Shown here in pieces: positions 53,002 through 61,874 of a DNA stretch of 64,000 bases (the stretch's first letter is position 1; every line of letters starts with the position of its first letter). The notes below the pieces were generated by a model, which was not told the DNA's origin, made no database searches, and saw nothing but the letters and a program-made list of their open reading frames with translations. The stretch spans positions 434,001 to 498,000 of the forward strand of contig CAXBFJ010000001.1 in assembly GCA_963975245.1 (NCBI GenBank). The letters run 5' to 3'. This DNA comes from Panacagrimonas sp963975245. Lineage in GTDB: Bacteria > Pseudomonadota > Gammaproteobacteria > Nevskiales > Nevskiaceae. The position numbers and the translations under genes were made by a program.

Positions 53002-54864
53002 ATGAGTACAGATACCCACACCTTTCAGGCCGAAACCAAGTCGCTGCTGCGGCTGATGATTCACTCGCTGTACTCCAATCGCGAGATATTTCTTCGAGAG
53101 CTGATTTCCAATGCCTCAGATGCCTGCGACAAGCTGCGCTTCGAGGCCATCTCCAATCCCGCCCTGCTCAGCGACAAGGAACTGGCGGTAGAGATTATTC
53201 CGGACAAGGACACCGGGACGCTGACCATCCGCGATAACGGCATCGGCATGACGCGCGAGGACATGATTGCCAACCTGGGCACTATCGCGCGCTCCGGCAC
53301 CCGCGAATTCATGTCCAACCTCTCAGGCGATCAGGCAAAAGATGCCCAGATGATCGGCCAGTTCGGTGTCGGCTTTTATGCCTCGTTCATCGTTGCGGAC
53401 AAGGTGGTGGTGAAGAGCTTGCGTGCAGGTGCTTCTGAAGCCGCGCAATGGACGTCCGAGGGTGAGGGCGAGTTCGAGCTTGCGGATTGTGACAAGACCG
53501 AAGTGGGAACCGAGATCACCTTGCATCTGCGTGAGGACGACAAGGAGTTCCTCGATCCGCAGCGCCTCTCATTCATCGCCCGCAAGTACTCCGATCACAT
53601 TGGCCTGCCCATCCGCCTGAAGAAGGACGATGAAGAAAGCGAGGTCATCAATCAGGCCAGCGCCTTCTGGACGCGGCCCAAGAGCGAGCTGAAGGACGAG
53701 GATTACCAGAATTTCTACAAGCATCTGACCCACGACTTCGAGGAGCCGGCGAGCTGGGCGCATCACAAGGTGGAAGGCAACATGGAGTACACCTCGCTGG
53801 TGTATCTCCCCAAGCGTGCATCCTTTGAGCTGTGGAACCGCGAGGCTAACCACGGCCTTCACCTGTACGTGAAGCGCGTTTTCATCATGGACAAGGCAGC
53901 CGAGCTGCTGCCCACCTATCTGCGCTTTGTCCGCGGCCTGGTGGACACCGCAGATCTTCCGCTGAACGTTTCCCGCGAGATTCTTCAGAACAGCCGCGTT
54001 ACCGACAAGATCAAGGCGGCGCTGGTCAAGCGTGTTCTCGACATGCTCGATGATATGGCCGCCAACAAGCCGGACGACTACAAGCATTTCTGGGAAACCT
54101 TCGGTAGCGTCCTGAAAGAAGGCATGGTCGAAGATGCGGGCAACAAGGACCGCATTGCCAAGTTGCTGCGCATGAGTTCCACCAAGGATCCGGACGGCGA
54201 ACTGACCTCGCTGGAAGCCTATGTGAAGGCCATGCCGGATGATCAGAAGTCGATCTACTTCATTACCGCCGAAACCCTCAGCGCGGCCCGTCACAGCCCG
54301 CACCTGGAAGGCTTCAAGAAGAAGGGTTATGAAGTTCTGTTGCTGACCGATCGCATCGACGAATGGGTGGTCAGTCACCTCACCGAATTCGATGGCAAGC
54401 CGCTCAAATCGGTTGCACAGGGTGGTGCTGAGCTGGAGGAATCTGTTGAGACCCCCGAGCGAGCTGAAACTGAAGTCCAGTTCAAGGATGTCTTCGAGAA
54501 GGTCAAGAAGGCGCTTGGCGAGCGGGTACAGGATGTGGTGCTGTCCAAGCGCCTCACCGATTCACCGTCCTGTCTGGTGGCACCCGACCATGGCATGAGC
54601 CGACGTCTGGAAAAAATGCTCAAGCAGGGCGGCGAGAATATTGCCATGGCCAAGCCAATCCTGGAGCTCAATGGCGATCACCCGCTGGTTGCCAGACTCA
54701 AGCAGACCAGCGATGACGTCGCCTTTGCCGATTTGTCAGAGGTTCTGTTTGGTCAGGCGCAACTGGCAGAGGGCGGCACTCTGGAAGACCCGGCGGCCTT
54801 CGTGAAGCGACTCAACAACATGATTCTGGGGCAGGATTCGGGTGGCCGCATCATCGTCAACTAG
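53002..54864 (+). CDS. htpG: Chaperone HtpG (bacterial Hsp90)
   Basis: 620 residues of Hsp90. N-terminal ATP domain with LFLRELISNASDACDKLR-like NREIFLRELISNASDACDKLR, DNGIGMTREDM and GQFGVGFYASF; the middle domain has the conserved Arg in NVSREILQNSRV; the C-terminal dimer domain ends in GRIIVN. No cofactor genes are adjacent. It acts in protein folding under heat and envelope stress. A sigma-32 promoter lies upstream. Confidence 0.98.
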   Translation: MSTDTHTFQAETKSLLRLMIHSLYSNREIFLRELISNASDACDKLRFEAISNPALLSDKELAVEIIPDKDTGTLTIRDNGIGMTREDMIANLGTIARSGTREFMSNLSGDQAKDAQMIGQFGVGFYASFIVADKVVVKSLRAGASEAAQWTSEGEGEFELADCDKTEVGTEITLHLREDDKEFLDPQRLSFIARKYSDHIGLPIRLKKDDEESEVINQASAFWTRPKSELKDEDYQNFYKHLTHDFEEPASWAHHKVEGNMEYTSLVYLPKRASFELWNREANHGLHLYVKRVFIMDKAAELLPTYLRFVRGLVDTADLPLNVSREILQNSRVTDKIKAALVKRVLDMLDDMAANKPDDYKHFWETFGSVLKEGMVEDAGNKDRIAKLLRMSSTKDPDGELTSLEAYVKAMPDDQKSIYFITAETLSAARHSPHLEGFKKKGYEVLLLTDRIDEWVVSHLTEFDGKPLKSVAQGGAELEESVETPERAETEVQFKDVFEKVKKALGERVQDVVLSKRLTDSPSCLVAPDHGMSRRLEKMLKQGGENIAMAKPILELNGDHPLVARLKQTSDDVAFADLSEVLFGQAQLAEGGTLEDPAAFVKRLNNMILGQDSGGRIIVN

Positions 54865-54882
54865 TGCGAAGCAAAGTGACGC

Positions 54883-55353
54883 CTATTGAATGATGCGTAC
54901 GGCGTCCACGAATCGTTTGGACCACCACTTGTTGCTGGTGGGCTTGACGATCACATGTTTGCCGCTGGAAGGCGCATGTACGGCCTGTCCGTCGCCGAGG
55001 TAGATCGAAACATGATCGACCCGGCGGCCGGAGATGCTGTAGAACAGCAGATCGCCGGGTAGCGCATCGTCTAGGTCAATCACCTCGCCAGCCTTGAACT
55101 GCGCACGAGATGTGCGAGGTAGCTGAACGCCATTGAGGCCAAAGACGTAGTAGACCAGTCCACTGCAGTCGAAGCCGCCCTCTGGGGTTTTGCCGCCGTA
55201 GCGATAGGGGCGGCCGATCTGGCCAAGTGCGTCAAGTACGACGCCGCGACGGATGGCTTCCTTCTCCGGCGTTGGTTTGTAGCTGGAGCCCGCGCATGCG
55301 GCCAGCAGAGCGGCCAGCAGGATGATCCAACAGGCGCCTGCGCGCGGAATCAT
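54883..55353 (-). CDS. NlpC/P60-family lipoprotein
   Basis: 156 residues with signal peptide and lipobox AAC (Cys20). The NlpC/P60 peptidase domain has the catalytic Cys63 in FDCSGLVYYVFG, His114 in RRVDHVSIYLGDG and a third His126 in VHAPSSGK. Such enzymes cut peptidoglycan stem peptides at gamma-D-Glu-diaminopimelate bonds. It follows the GST gene with a 4-base overlap and converges on htpG. Confidence 0.93.
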   Translation of the reverse strand: MIPRAGACWIILLAALLAACAGSSYKPTPEKEAIRRGVVLDALGQIGRPYRYGGKTPEGGFDCSGLVYYVFGLNGVQLPRTSRAQFKAGEVIDLDDALPGDLLFYSISGRRVDHVSIYLGDGQAVHAPSSGKHVIVKPTSNKWWSKRFVDAVRIIQ

Positions 55354-55967
55354 TTGCTCGTCAGCGGAGGCGCCGTCGCCAGCATGGAATCTCGCTGGGA
55401 GAAAACATCGAACCAGCGCTCTAGCACTTCATGGCCCTTTCGCCATTCAATGTACGGCATGCGCAGGTCCAGATATGCGAGTGCAATGCCGGTGGTAATT
55501 TCCACGATGCTTGGTGCTTCCGTGGACAGCTCCGCGGCTTCCAGGTCCAGCACTGCAATGGCTCTGCGGATCACGTCGGCCTGACGATCCATGAAGGACA
55601 CATGGCGGATGCCTTCAGGCCGTCGCTGCTCGACCACGGTTGCCACGGCAGCAGCAATGGCACCATCGGCAAGATATGCACGCCGCAGGGATGACCATCG
55701 TTTTGAGCCACGCGGCAAAGCCGTCAAGCCACGGCCGCGGGTCTGAAGGTATTCAATGATCAGGGCAGAGTCGGGCAGTGACTCGCCTTTCTCGGTGATC
55801 AGTGTCGGTACGCGCGACAGGGGGTTGGCCGCAAGCAACTCCGGCGGTGCGGAAAATGGGTCGCAGTGGACTTCCTCAATCAGATCGCTGAGGCCGAGCT
55901 CAATCGCCACGACGCGCACCTTGCGCGCATAGGGTGATGTCTCGTTGCAATACAACTTCATTTTCAA
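55350..55967 (-). CDS. Glutathione S-transferase family protein
   Basis: 205 residues. A thioredoxin-like N-terminal domain (KLYCNETSPYARKVRVVAIELG) has the Ser of the catalytic S-P-Y-A-R motif, with LPDSALIIEYL binding the gamma-Glu end of glutathione, and a helical C-terminal domain follows. The specific substrate is unknown. ATG at 55961 is an alternative start. It begins the small gst-nlpC transcription unit. Confidence 0.9.
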   Translation of the reverse strand: MKMKLYCNETSPYARKVRVVAIELGLSDLIEEVHCDPFSAPPELLAANPLSRVPTLITEKGESLPDSALIIEYLQTRGRGLTALPRGSKRWSSLRRAYLADGAIAAAVATVVEQRRPEGIRHVSFMDRQADVIRRAIAVLDLEAAELSTEAPSIVEITTGIALAYLDLRMPYIEWRKGHEVLERWFDVFSQRDSMLATAPPLTSK

Positions 55968-56008
55968 GTGCGGACCCCTCTGGTTCTTGTAGTGGGAGCC
56001 TGACTTGA

Positions 56009-56031
56009 GACGTATCTCCGCGCAATACGTC
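56009..56031. promoter_or_regulatory. Dyad upstream of the GST gene
   Basis: GACGTAT at 56009-56015 and ATACGTC at 56025-56031 form a perfect 7-bp inverted repeat with 9 bases between, 42 to 64 bases upstream of the GST start. The spacing suits a helix-turn-helix dimer operator. No regulator is next to it. Confidence 0.4.
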
Positions 56032-56048
56032 TGTTCCCTCAGGTGTGC

Positions 56049-56077
56049 GCCATGTCCGCTTTCATGGCGGACATGGC
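56049..56077. repeat. Long inverted repeat between GST and trxB
   Basis: GCCATGTCCGC at 56049-56059 and GCGGACATGGC at 56067-56077 form an 11-bp perfect stem around 7 bases. It lies just after the trxB stop on the minus strand and could be its terminator, but no T-run follows. Confidence 0.45.
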
Positions 56078-56096
56078 GTACTTCTCTTGCTTTGAC

Positions 56097-57053
56097 TCAG
56101 CTCTTTCCCGACGCCATTTCGTCGAGGAATCGCTCTGCGTCCAGCGCAGCCTGACAGCCCGTTCCGGCACTGGTGATGGCCTGGCGATAGACGTGATCCA
56201 TGACATCGCCTGCCGCGAAGACACCTGGGACGCTGGTTTGCGTCGCATTACCGGCAGAGCCACTTTGCACATGAAGGTAGCCGCCGGACATTTCGAGCTG
56301 ACCTTCGAAGATGCCGGTGTTGGGGGTGTGACCAATCGCAATGAATACGCCCTTGAGATCAATCTCCCGGGTCTCGCCGCTCTTCACGTTCTTGACGCGC
56401 ATGCCGCTGACGCCCATCGGATCGCCGAGCACTTCGTCCAGGGTGGAATCCCAGATGATCTCGACCTTGCCTTCGGCTTCGCGCTTGAACAGCTTGTCCT
56501 GCAGGATTTTCTCGCCACGGAATTTGTCGCGACGATGCACCACCGTCACCTTGTTGGCGATGTTTGACAGGTACAGCGCTTCTTCGACCGCGGTATTGCC
56601 GCCGCCGATCACGGCGACGTCCTGGCCCTTGTAGAAGAAGCCGTCGCAGGTTGCGCAGGCGGACACGCCTTTGCCCTTGAAAGCTTCTTCGGATGGCAGA
56701 CCGAGATAGCGCGCAGAAGCACCGGTGCAGATGATCAGCGCATCGCAGCTGTACTCGCCCTGGTCGCTCTTGAGCGTGAACGGGCGAGACTTCAGATCCA
56801 CCGAGTGAATGTAGTCAAAGATGATTTCAGTCTCAAAGCGTTCGGCATGCTTCTGCATGCGCTCCATCAACGCCGGACCCATGAGGCCTTCAACGTCACC
56901 GGGCCAGTTATCCACTTCCGTGGTGGTCATCAGCTGGCCGCCCTGTTCCAGGCCGGTGATGAGAACCGGCTTGAGGTTGGCGCGCGCGGCGTACACCGCA
57001 GCGGTGTAACCCGCGGGCCCGGAGCCGAGAATGATGAGGGGGTGGTGTTTCAT
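56097..57053 (-). CDS. trxB: Thioredoxin reductase
   Basis: 318 residues, a standard low-molecular-weight thioredoxin reductase. FAD motif ILGSGPAGYTAA (8-19), redox motif CATC at Cys133-Cys136 followed by DGFFYKG, NADPH motif VIGGGNTAVEEALYL, and the C-terminal FAAGDVMDHVYRQA. It reduces thioredoxin with NADPH. It is downstream of a 2-Cys peroxiredoxin on the same strand, so electrons can pass to peroxide reduction through thioredoxin, but it lacks the extra domain of AhpF. Confidence 0.97.
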   Translation of the reverse strand: MKHHPLIILGSGPAGYTAAVYAARANLKPVLITGLEQGGQLMTTTEVDNWPGDVEGLMGPALMERMQKHAERFETEIIFDYIHSVDLKSRPFTLKSDQGEYSCDALIICTGASARYLGLPSEEAFKGKGVSACATCDGFFYKGQDVAVIGGGNTAVEEALYLSNIANKVTVVHRRDKFRGEKILQDKLFKREAEGKVEIIWDSTLDEVLGDPMGVSGMRVKNVKSGETREIDLKGVFIAIGHTPNTGIFEGQLEMSGGYLHVQSGSAGNATQTSVPGVFAAGDVMDHVYRQAITSAGTGCQAALDAERFLDEMASGKS

Positions 57054-57091
57054 TTTATTGGTCTGCTATTCGTCTGAAAATCTTGCCGAAG

Positions 57092-57125
57092 GGCGGTGGG
57101 AGGCGAGTGTACGCCTCCCACCGCC
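57092..57125 (-). terminator. Strong hairpin between the peroxiredoxin gene and trxB
   Basis: GGCGGTGGGAGGCG at 57092-57105 pairs perfectly with CGCCTCCCACCGCC at 57112-57125, a 14-bp stem with a six-base loop. On the minus strand it follows the peroxiredoxin stop and precedes trxB. The tract after it has few Ts, so it may terminate only part of transcription or stabilise the peroxiredoxin mRNA. Confidence 0.65.
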
Positions 57126-57144
57126 ACGGTCTCTTTACCGCGTC

Positions 57145-57744
57145 TTACAGCTTGCTTGCATTGGCGCTGAGGTACTCAGCAACGCCTTCGGCGGTGGCCT
57201 TCATGCCGCTCTGGCCCTTGCGCCAGCCAGCCGGGCAGACTTCGCCGTGCTCTTCGTGGAACTGCAGGGCGTCAACAACGCGCAGCATCTCGTCCACTTC
57301 ACGACCCAGCGGAAGATTGTTCACAACCTGGTGCTGGACCACGCCTTCCTTGTCGATCAGGAAGGAGCCGCGGAAGGCCACGCCGTTGTCGTGCTCAATG
57401 CCGTAGGCGCGGACGATCTCGTGATTGACGTCAGCCACCATCGGGAAGCCGACTTCGCCGATGCCGCCTTTTTCAACCGGGGTGCTGCGCCACGCGAAAT
57501 GGGTGAACTGGCTGTCGATTGAGACGCCGACCAGCTGCACGCCGCGCTCTTCGAATGCCTTGCGGCGGTTCTCATGCGCAATGATTTCGGAAGGGCAGAC
57601 AAAGGTGAAGTCCAGCGGCCAGAAGAACAGCACGACGTACTGTCCCCGCAGGTCCGACAGCTTGAAAGTGTCTGTAATCGTGCCGTCGCCGAGGACTGCC
57701 GGGGCGGAAAAATCGGGGGCGGGGCGATTGACAAGAACGCTCAT
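57145..57744 (-). CDS. Peroxiredoxin, AhpC/2-Cys type
   Basis: 199 residues. Peroxidatic Cys50 is in DFTFVCPSE and resolving Cys near 171 in HGEVCPAGW, the typical 2-Cys layout. The protein reduces hydrogen peroxide and organic peroxides using thioredoxin. A good AAGGAG ribosome site precedes the ATG. An OxyR-like four-box site and a promoter lie upstream. A hairpin separates it from trxB, which supplies the likely reductant. Confidence 0.95.
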   Translation of the reverse strand: MSVLVNRPAPDFSAPAVLGDGTITDTFKLSDLRGQYVVLFFWPLDFTFVCPSEIIAHENRRKAFEERGVQLVGVSIDSQFTHFAWRSTPVEKGGIGEVGFPMVADVNHEIVRAYGIEHDNGVAFRGSFLIDKEGVVQHQVVNNLPLGREVDEMLRVVDALQFHEEHGEVCPAGWRKGQSGMKATAEGVAEYLSANASKL

Positions 57745-57808
57745 TTGAAACTCCTTTTCAATTGAAATGTGAGGGTGAGTGAAGGGGTGAAGAGGCTTGG
57801 TGAGGGAT

Positions 57809-57838
57809 AGTCTAGGAGCCGCTCGTCAATAGGTCCAA
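57809..57838 (-). promoter_or_regulatory. Candidate promoter of the peroxiredoxin gene
   Basis: On the minus strand, TTGGAC (57838-57833) and TAGACT (57814-57809) are separated by 18 bases. The -35 box abuts the OxyR-like site by one base, the arrangement expected for OxyR activation of ahpC-type genes. Confidence 0.5.
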
Positions 57839-57874
57839 CAATCATTTGTTATTCATCATATAGCGCGAGACTAT
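57838..57874. promoter_or_regulatory. OxyR-like binding site
   Basis: ATAGCGCGAGACTAT at 57860-57874 matches the ATAG-N7-CTAT half of the OxyR consensus. Seven bases before it, at 57838-57852, lies the weaker half ACAATCATTTGTTAT. The two halves repeat with the seven-base spacing of an OxyR tetramer site. It is 94 to 130 bases upstream of the peroxiredoxin start. The 296-base gap to alaC at 57745-58040 has no other supported feature. Confidence 0.65.
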
Positions 57875-58040
57875 TGAAGCCCTGAACCTGAGGCGCGCGC
57901 CAGTCGTGGCCTGCCTTTGGGCTATGCACTTGGTCAGCCAAGGCTTTTAGATGGCATTTGCATTGCGGGGCGCGGCGCAGGCGTGTCTAATACGCGCCCC
58001 GGAAATTCCCCCTATTTTCTCCGCCCGAGCGGTATCCCAA

Positions 58041-59285
58041 GTGAAAAATAAATTCCCGCGCATTGAGCGCCTGCCTCCTTATGTCTTCAACATCGTTGGC
58101 GAGTTGAAGAAGGCAGCCCGGGCGCGCGGGGATGACGTAATTGATTTCAGCATGGGCAACCCGGACCAGCCCACGCCCAAGCACATCGTGGACAAACTGG
58201 TTGAAGCCACCGTGCGTGGCACCGAGAGCGACTACGTGCGCCCGGAAGTCCACGACGAAGAGGGCACGCACACCCATCGTTACTCGGTTTCAAAGGGTAT
58301 TCCGCGTCTGCGGCGCGCCATGAGCCGCTGGTACAAGCGCCACTACAACATTGATCTGGACCCGGAAACCGAGGTCATTGCCACTATTGGTTCCAAGGAA
58401 GGCCTTGCGCATCTGGCCTTTGCGACCCTGGCTCCCGGTGACATGGTGCTGGTGCCCAACCCCGCGTATCCGATTCATCCTTACGGCGTAATCCTGGCCG
58501 GTGCCGATGTGCGCCACGTACGCCTGACCCCGGATGTGGATTTCTTTGAGGAACTGCAACGGGCGGTAGTGGAAAGCTGGCCCAAGCCCAAGATGCTGAT
58601 CCTCAATTTCCCGGGCAATCCCACCACGCAATGTGTGGATCTGGACTTCTTCCGCAAGTGCGTCGATATCTGCAAGGAAAACGACATGTGGCTGGTCAAC
58701 GACCTGGCCTATGCCGACCTTGTTTTTGACGGGTACAAAGCGCCCTCGGTGCTGGAAATTGAAGGCGCGCGGGACGTCGCCGTCGAGTTCTACACCCTGT
58801 CCAAGAGCTACAACATGCCGGGCTGGCGCGTCGGTTTCATGGTGGGCAATCCCACGCTCGTGGGCGCACTGGCGCGCATCAAGTCCTATCTGGATTACGG
58901 CATGTTCACGCCGATCCAGGTGGCTGCCATTGCCGCACTGGAAGGACCGCAGGATTGTGTCGAAGAAATTCGGCAGATGTACAAGCTGCGTCGTGACGTA
59001 TTGTGCGAAGGCCTCAACGCTGCTGGCTGGAAAGTGGAAAAGCCCAAGGCGACGATGTTTGTCTGGGCCGAAATTCCCGAAGCCTTCCGTGACATGGGCT
59101 CACTGGAATTTTCCAAGCTTCTGCTCAGCGAGGCCAAAGTGGCAGTCTCGCCAGGCGTCGGTTTTGGCGAGTACGGCGACACCCATGTGCGCTTCGCGCT
59201 GATCGAGAACGAACATCGCACCCGACAGGCGGTGCGCGGCATCAAGAAGATGCTCAAGCAAGGGCCGCCTGCCAAAGCGGTCTGA
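58041..59285 (+). CDS. alaC: Alanine transaminase-type aminotransferase (AlaC/YfdZ)
   Basis: 414 residues from the GTG at 58041, beginning VKNKFPRIERLPPYVFNIVGEL. A longer frame from 57951 has an unlikely leader. It is a PLP fold-type I aminotransferase: DFSMGNPDQPTPKHIVDKL, PNPAYPIHPYG, LVNDLAYADLVFDGYKAPS, and the PLP Lys in YTLSKSYNMPGWRVGF near residue 255. It resembles AlaC, which makes alanine from pyruvate. It is 33 bases upstream of hom, suggesting an amino acid biosynthesis unit. Confidence 0.93.
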   Translation: MKNKFPRIERLPPYVFNIVGELKKAARARGDDVIDFSMGNPDQPTPKHIVDKLVEATVRGTESDYVRPEVHDEEGTHTHRYSVSKGIPRLRRAMSRWYKRHYNIDLDPETEVIATIGSKEGLAHLAFATLAPGDMVLVPNPAYPIHPYGVILAGADVRHVRLTPDVDFFEELQRAVVESWPKPKMLILNFPGNPTTQCVDLDFFRKCVDICKENDMWLVNDLAYADLVFDGYKAPSVLEIEGARDVAVEFYTLSKSYNMPGWRVGFMVGNPTLVGALARIKSYLDYGMFTPIQVAAIAALEGPQDCVEEIRQMYKLRRDVLCEGLNAAGWKVEKPKATMFVWAEIPEAFRDMGSLEFSKLLLSEAKVAVSPGVGFGEYGDTHVRFALIENEHRTRQAVRGIKKMLKQGPPAKAV

Positions 59286-59318
59286 CACTTAAACCAACGG
59301 ATTCAAACCAAGAACTTC

Positions 59319-60635
59319 ATGTCTTCAGAACCCATCAAGATCGGACTGCTCGGCCTCGGCAACGTGGGGCAGGGGGTGGTCAATGTTTTGCGCACCAACG
59401 CCGATGAAATTTCACGGCGGGTGGGTCGACCCTTGCAGGTGACCCATGCCAGCGCACGCGACCTGAATCGCAAGCGCGCGGTTTCCACCGACGGCATTGA
59501 GCTGGTTGCGGACCCGATGCACATTGCACGCGACGCCGATGTGGACATCGTGATCGAGGCCATTGGCGGCATGGAGCCTGCTCGGGCCCTGTTGCTCGCG
59601 GCGCTGGAGCGCGGCAAGCCGGTGGTTACTGCCAACAAGGCGCTGGTGGCTGTGCACGGCAACGAGATTTTTGCGGCCGGTGCCAAATCTGGCGTGCCGG
59701 TGTCTTTTGAAGCGGCCGTTGCCGGCGGCATTCCCATCATCAAGGCGCTGCGCGAAGGTCTTAGCGGTAACCGCATTTCCGGTTTGGCCGGCATCATCAA
59801 CGGCACCTGCAACTACATCCTGACGCAGATGTCGGTGAAGGGGCAGTCTTTCGCCGATGCGCTGGCCGATGCCCAGAAGCTGGGCTATGCCGAGGCAGAC
59901 CCCACCTTTGATATCCAGGGCGTGGACGCGGCCCACAAGCTGACCATCATGGCCAGCATCGCTTTCGGCATTCCCTTGTCGTTTGACGCCGTGCATTGCG
60001 AAGGCGTGCCCTCGGTCAGCACCCAGGACATGCAGATTGCGCAGAGTTTGGGTTATCGCATCAAGCTGCTCGGCATTGCGCAGCATCTGGAATCAGGCGT
60101 GTCCTTGCGCGTGCATCCCACGCTGGTGCCTGATGACCAACTGATTGCCCGCGTCGATGGCGTGCTCAACGCGGTGGTGGTGCAGGGCAATGCCGTGGGC
60201 CCGGTCGGTTTCTACGGCGCGGGCGCGGGCGGAGATGCAACGGCCTCGGCCATGGTTGCGGACCTGATTGATGTGGCTCGCGGCCTGGGTGCGCCATCAC
60301 AGCATCAGGTGCCGGCGCTCGGTTTCGGCGTCCAAGGCGTCAAGCCCTTGCCACTGCTGCCGATCTCCGAGATCGAATCCAGCTATTACCTGCGGGTGCA
60401 GGTGGCAGACCAGCCCGGCGTGCTCAAGGCCATGACCAGCGTGCTGGCGGAATCCGACATCAGCATCGAAGCCATCCTGCAGAAGGAGCCGCGTGAGCAT
60501 GAAGATGCCACCGTTGCCCTGATCACCAATGTGGTTCAGGAAGCCAAGTTCGACAGCGCCCTGAAAAGCCTGACAGCATTGCCCTTCGTCCGGGCCGATG
60601 CCACCCGCATCCGGGTGGAGCACTTCAAGGCCTGA
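59319..60635 (+). CDS. hom: Homoserine dehydrogenase
   Basis: 438 residues, monofunctional. NAD(P)-binding motif GLLGLGNVGQGVVNV at the start, catalytic segments VTANKALVAVHG and GIINGTCNYILTQM, then ADPTFDIQGVDAAHKL. The C-terminal ACT domain (about 350-430, YYLRVQVADQPGVLKAMTSVL) allows threonine feedback. Many gammaproteobacteria have a fused ThrA; here aspartokinase is not fused. It is 38 bases upstream of thrC. Confidence 0.96.
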   Translation: MSSEPIKIGLLGLGNVGQGVVNVLRTNADEISRRVGRPLQVTHASARDLNRKRAVSTDGIELVADPMHIARDADVDIVIEAIGGMEPARALLLAALERGKPVVTANKALVAVHGNEIFAAGAKSGVPVSFEAAVAGGIPIIKALREGLSGNRISGLAGIINGTCNYILTQMSVKGQSFADALADAQKLGYAEADPTFDIQGVDAAHKLTIMASIAFGIPLSFDAVHCEGVPSVSTQDMQIAQSLGYRIKLLGIAQHLESGVSLRVHPTLVPDDQLIARVDGVLNAVVVQGNAVGPVGFYGAGAGGDATASAMVADLIDVARGLGAPSQHQVPALGFGVQGVKPLPLLPISEIESSYYLRVQVADQPGVLKAMTSVLAESDISIEAILQKEPREHEDATVALITNVVQEAKFDSALKSLTALPFVRADATRIRVEHFKA

Positions 60636-60673
60636 GCTGGGCCTGACATCAATTCATCAGAATTCTCTCGCTT

Positions 60674-61795
60674 ATGACTCGTTATACCGGCCTCGTCGAT
60701 CATTACCGCCACCGTTTGCCCATCGCCAGGGAGGCGCGGGCAATTGCGCTGGGCGAGGGCAATACGCCGCTGATCAAGCTTGAGAATCTGCCGCGTCAGC
60801 TCGGTTTCGAAAACGAGCTATACGTGAAGTTTGAAGGTCTCAACCCGACCGGCTCCTTCAAGGATCGCGGCATGACCGTGGCCGTGACCCAGGCCGTGCA
60901 TGAAGGGGCCCGCGCCATCATTTGTGCCTCGACCGGCAATACTTCTGCTGCTGCGGCCGCCTATGCGGTGCGCGCCGGAATCACTGCTTTTGTACTGATC
61001 CCTGACGGCAAGATTGCCATGGGCAAGCTGGCGCAGGCCGTGGTTCACGGCGCGGTGGTGGTACAGATTCAGGGCAATTTTGATGACGGTATGCGCCTGG
61101 TCAAGGAAGTGGCGCAGACCTCGCCAGTCAGCATCGTCAACTCCATCAATCCTTACCGCCTGCAGGGACAGAAAACCGCGGCGTTCGAGATTGTTGAAGC
61201 CTTGGGTCGCGCACCGGACTATCACTGTCTGCCGGTAGGCAATGCCGGCAATATCACTGCGCACTGGATTGGTTACTGCGAGTGCGCCGGGCAGGAAACC
61301 GCCGCGTGCACCTACTGCGAGGGTGCCTGTGAACTCAAAGCAGCGGAGCCCATCAAGTCACGTCCGAAGATGGTCGGCTATCAGGCGTCCGGCAGCGCGC
61401 CGTTCTTGCGTGGTGGTCCGGTCAAGGACCCTGAAACCGTCGCCACTGCCATTCGTATTGGCGACCCGCAGAGCTGGGGTCCGGCCTGGAAAGTGCAGAA
61501 CGAGTCAGGCGGCTGGTTCGACGAATGCTCCGACGAGGAAATCCTTGCCACGCAGAAACTACTCGCCGCGAGCGAGGGCGTGTTCTGCGAACCTGCATCA
61601 GCGGCCTCGCTTTGCGGTGCGCTGCACGATATCAAGTCCGGCAAGATCGAGGCGGGAAAGACCGTGGTCTGCACCCTGACCGGCAACGGCCTAAAGGACC
61701 CGGATATCGTGATGAAAGACGGCTTGAGCGGACTGATCAAGGTTCCGGCATCACGTGCCGATGTCGAGAAAATTCTGCTGTCGAAGATGGCCTGA
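60674..61795 (+). CDS. thrC: Threonine synthase with cysteine-rich insert
   Basis: 373 residues of a PLP-dependent threonine synthase. PLP Lys63 is in PTGSFKDRGM, with ASTGNTSAAAAAYAVRAG and LPVGNAGNITAHWIGY. Between residues 200 and 230 there is an extra segment with Cys202, 204, 212, 215 and 219 (YCECAGQETAACTYCEGAC), where other family members read a short polar stretch. Then KMVGYQASGSAPFLRGGPV and ETVATAIRIGDPQSW resume the family pattern. The enzyme makes threonine from O-phosphohomoserine. Confidence 0.95.
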   Translation: MTRYTGLVDHYRHRLPIAREARAIALGEGNTPLIKLENLPRQLGFENELYVKFEGLNPTGSFKDRGMTVAVTQAVHEGARAIICASTGNTSAAAAAYAVRAGITAFVLIPDGKIAMGKLAQAVVHGAVVVQIQGNFDDGMRLVKEVAQTSPVSIVNSINPYRLQGQKTAAFEIVEALGRAPDYHCLPVGNAGNITAHWIGYCECAGQETAACTYCEGACELKAAEPIKSRPKMVGYQASGSAPFLRGGPVKDPETVATAIRIGDPQSWGPAWKVQNESGGWFDECSDEEILATQKLLAASEGVFCEPASAASLCGALHDIKSGKIEAGKTVVCTLTGNGLKDPDIVMKDGLSGLIKVPASRADVEKILLSKMA

Positions 61796-61874
61796 GCAGA
61801 CGCTCACTTGAATTCGACTGGCGGATGCTAAAATTGCCGCAGACGCGTCGCTCTCCACTTTTCCCGGAAATCCA

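Noticed and set aside
53569..54378. 269-codon minus-strand open frame in htpG
   Set aside because: Antisense to a highly conserved gene, with no independent support.
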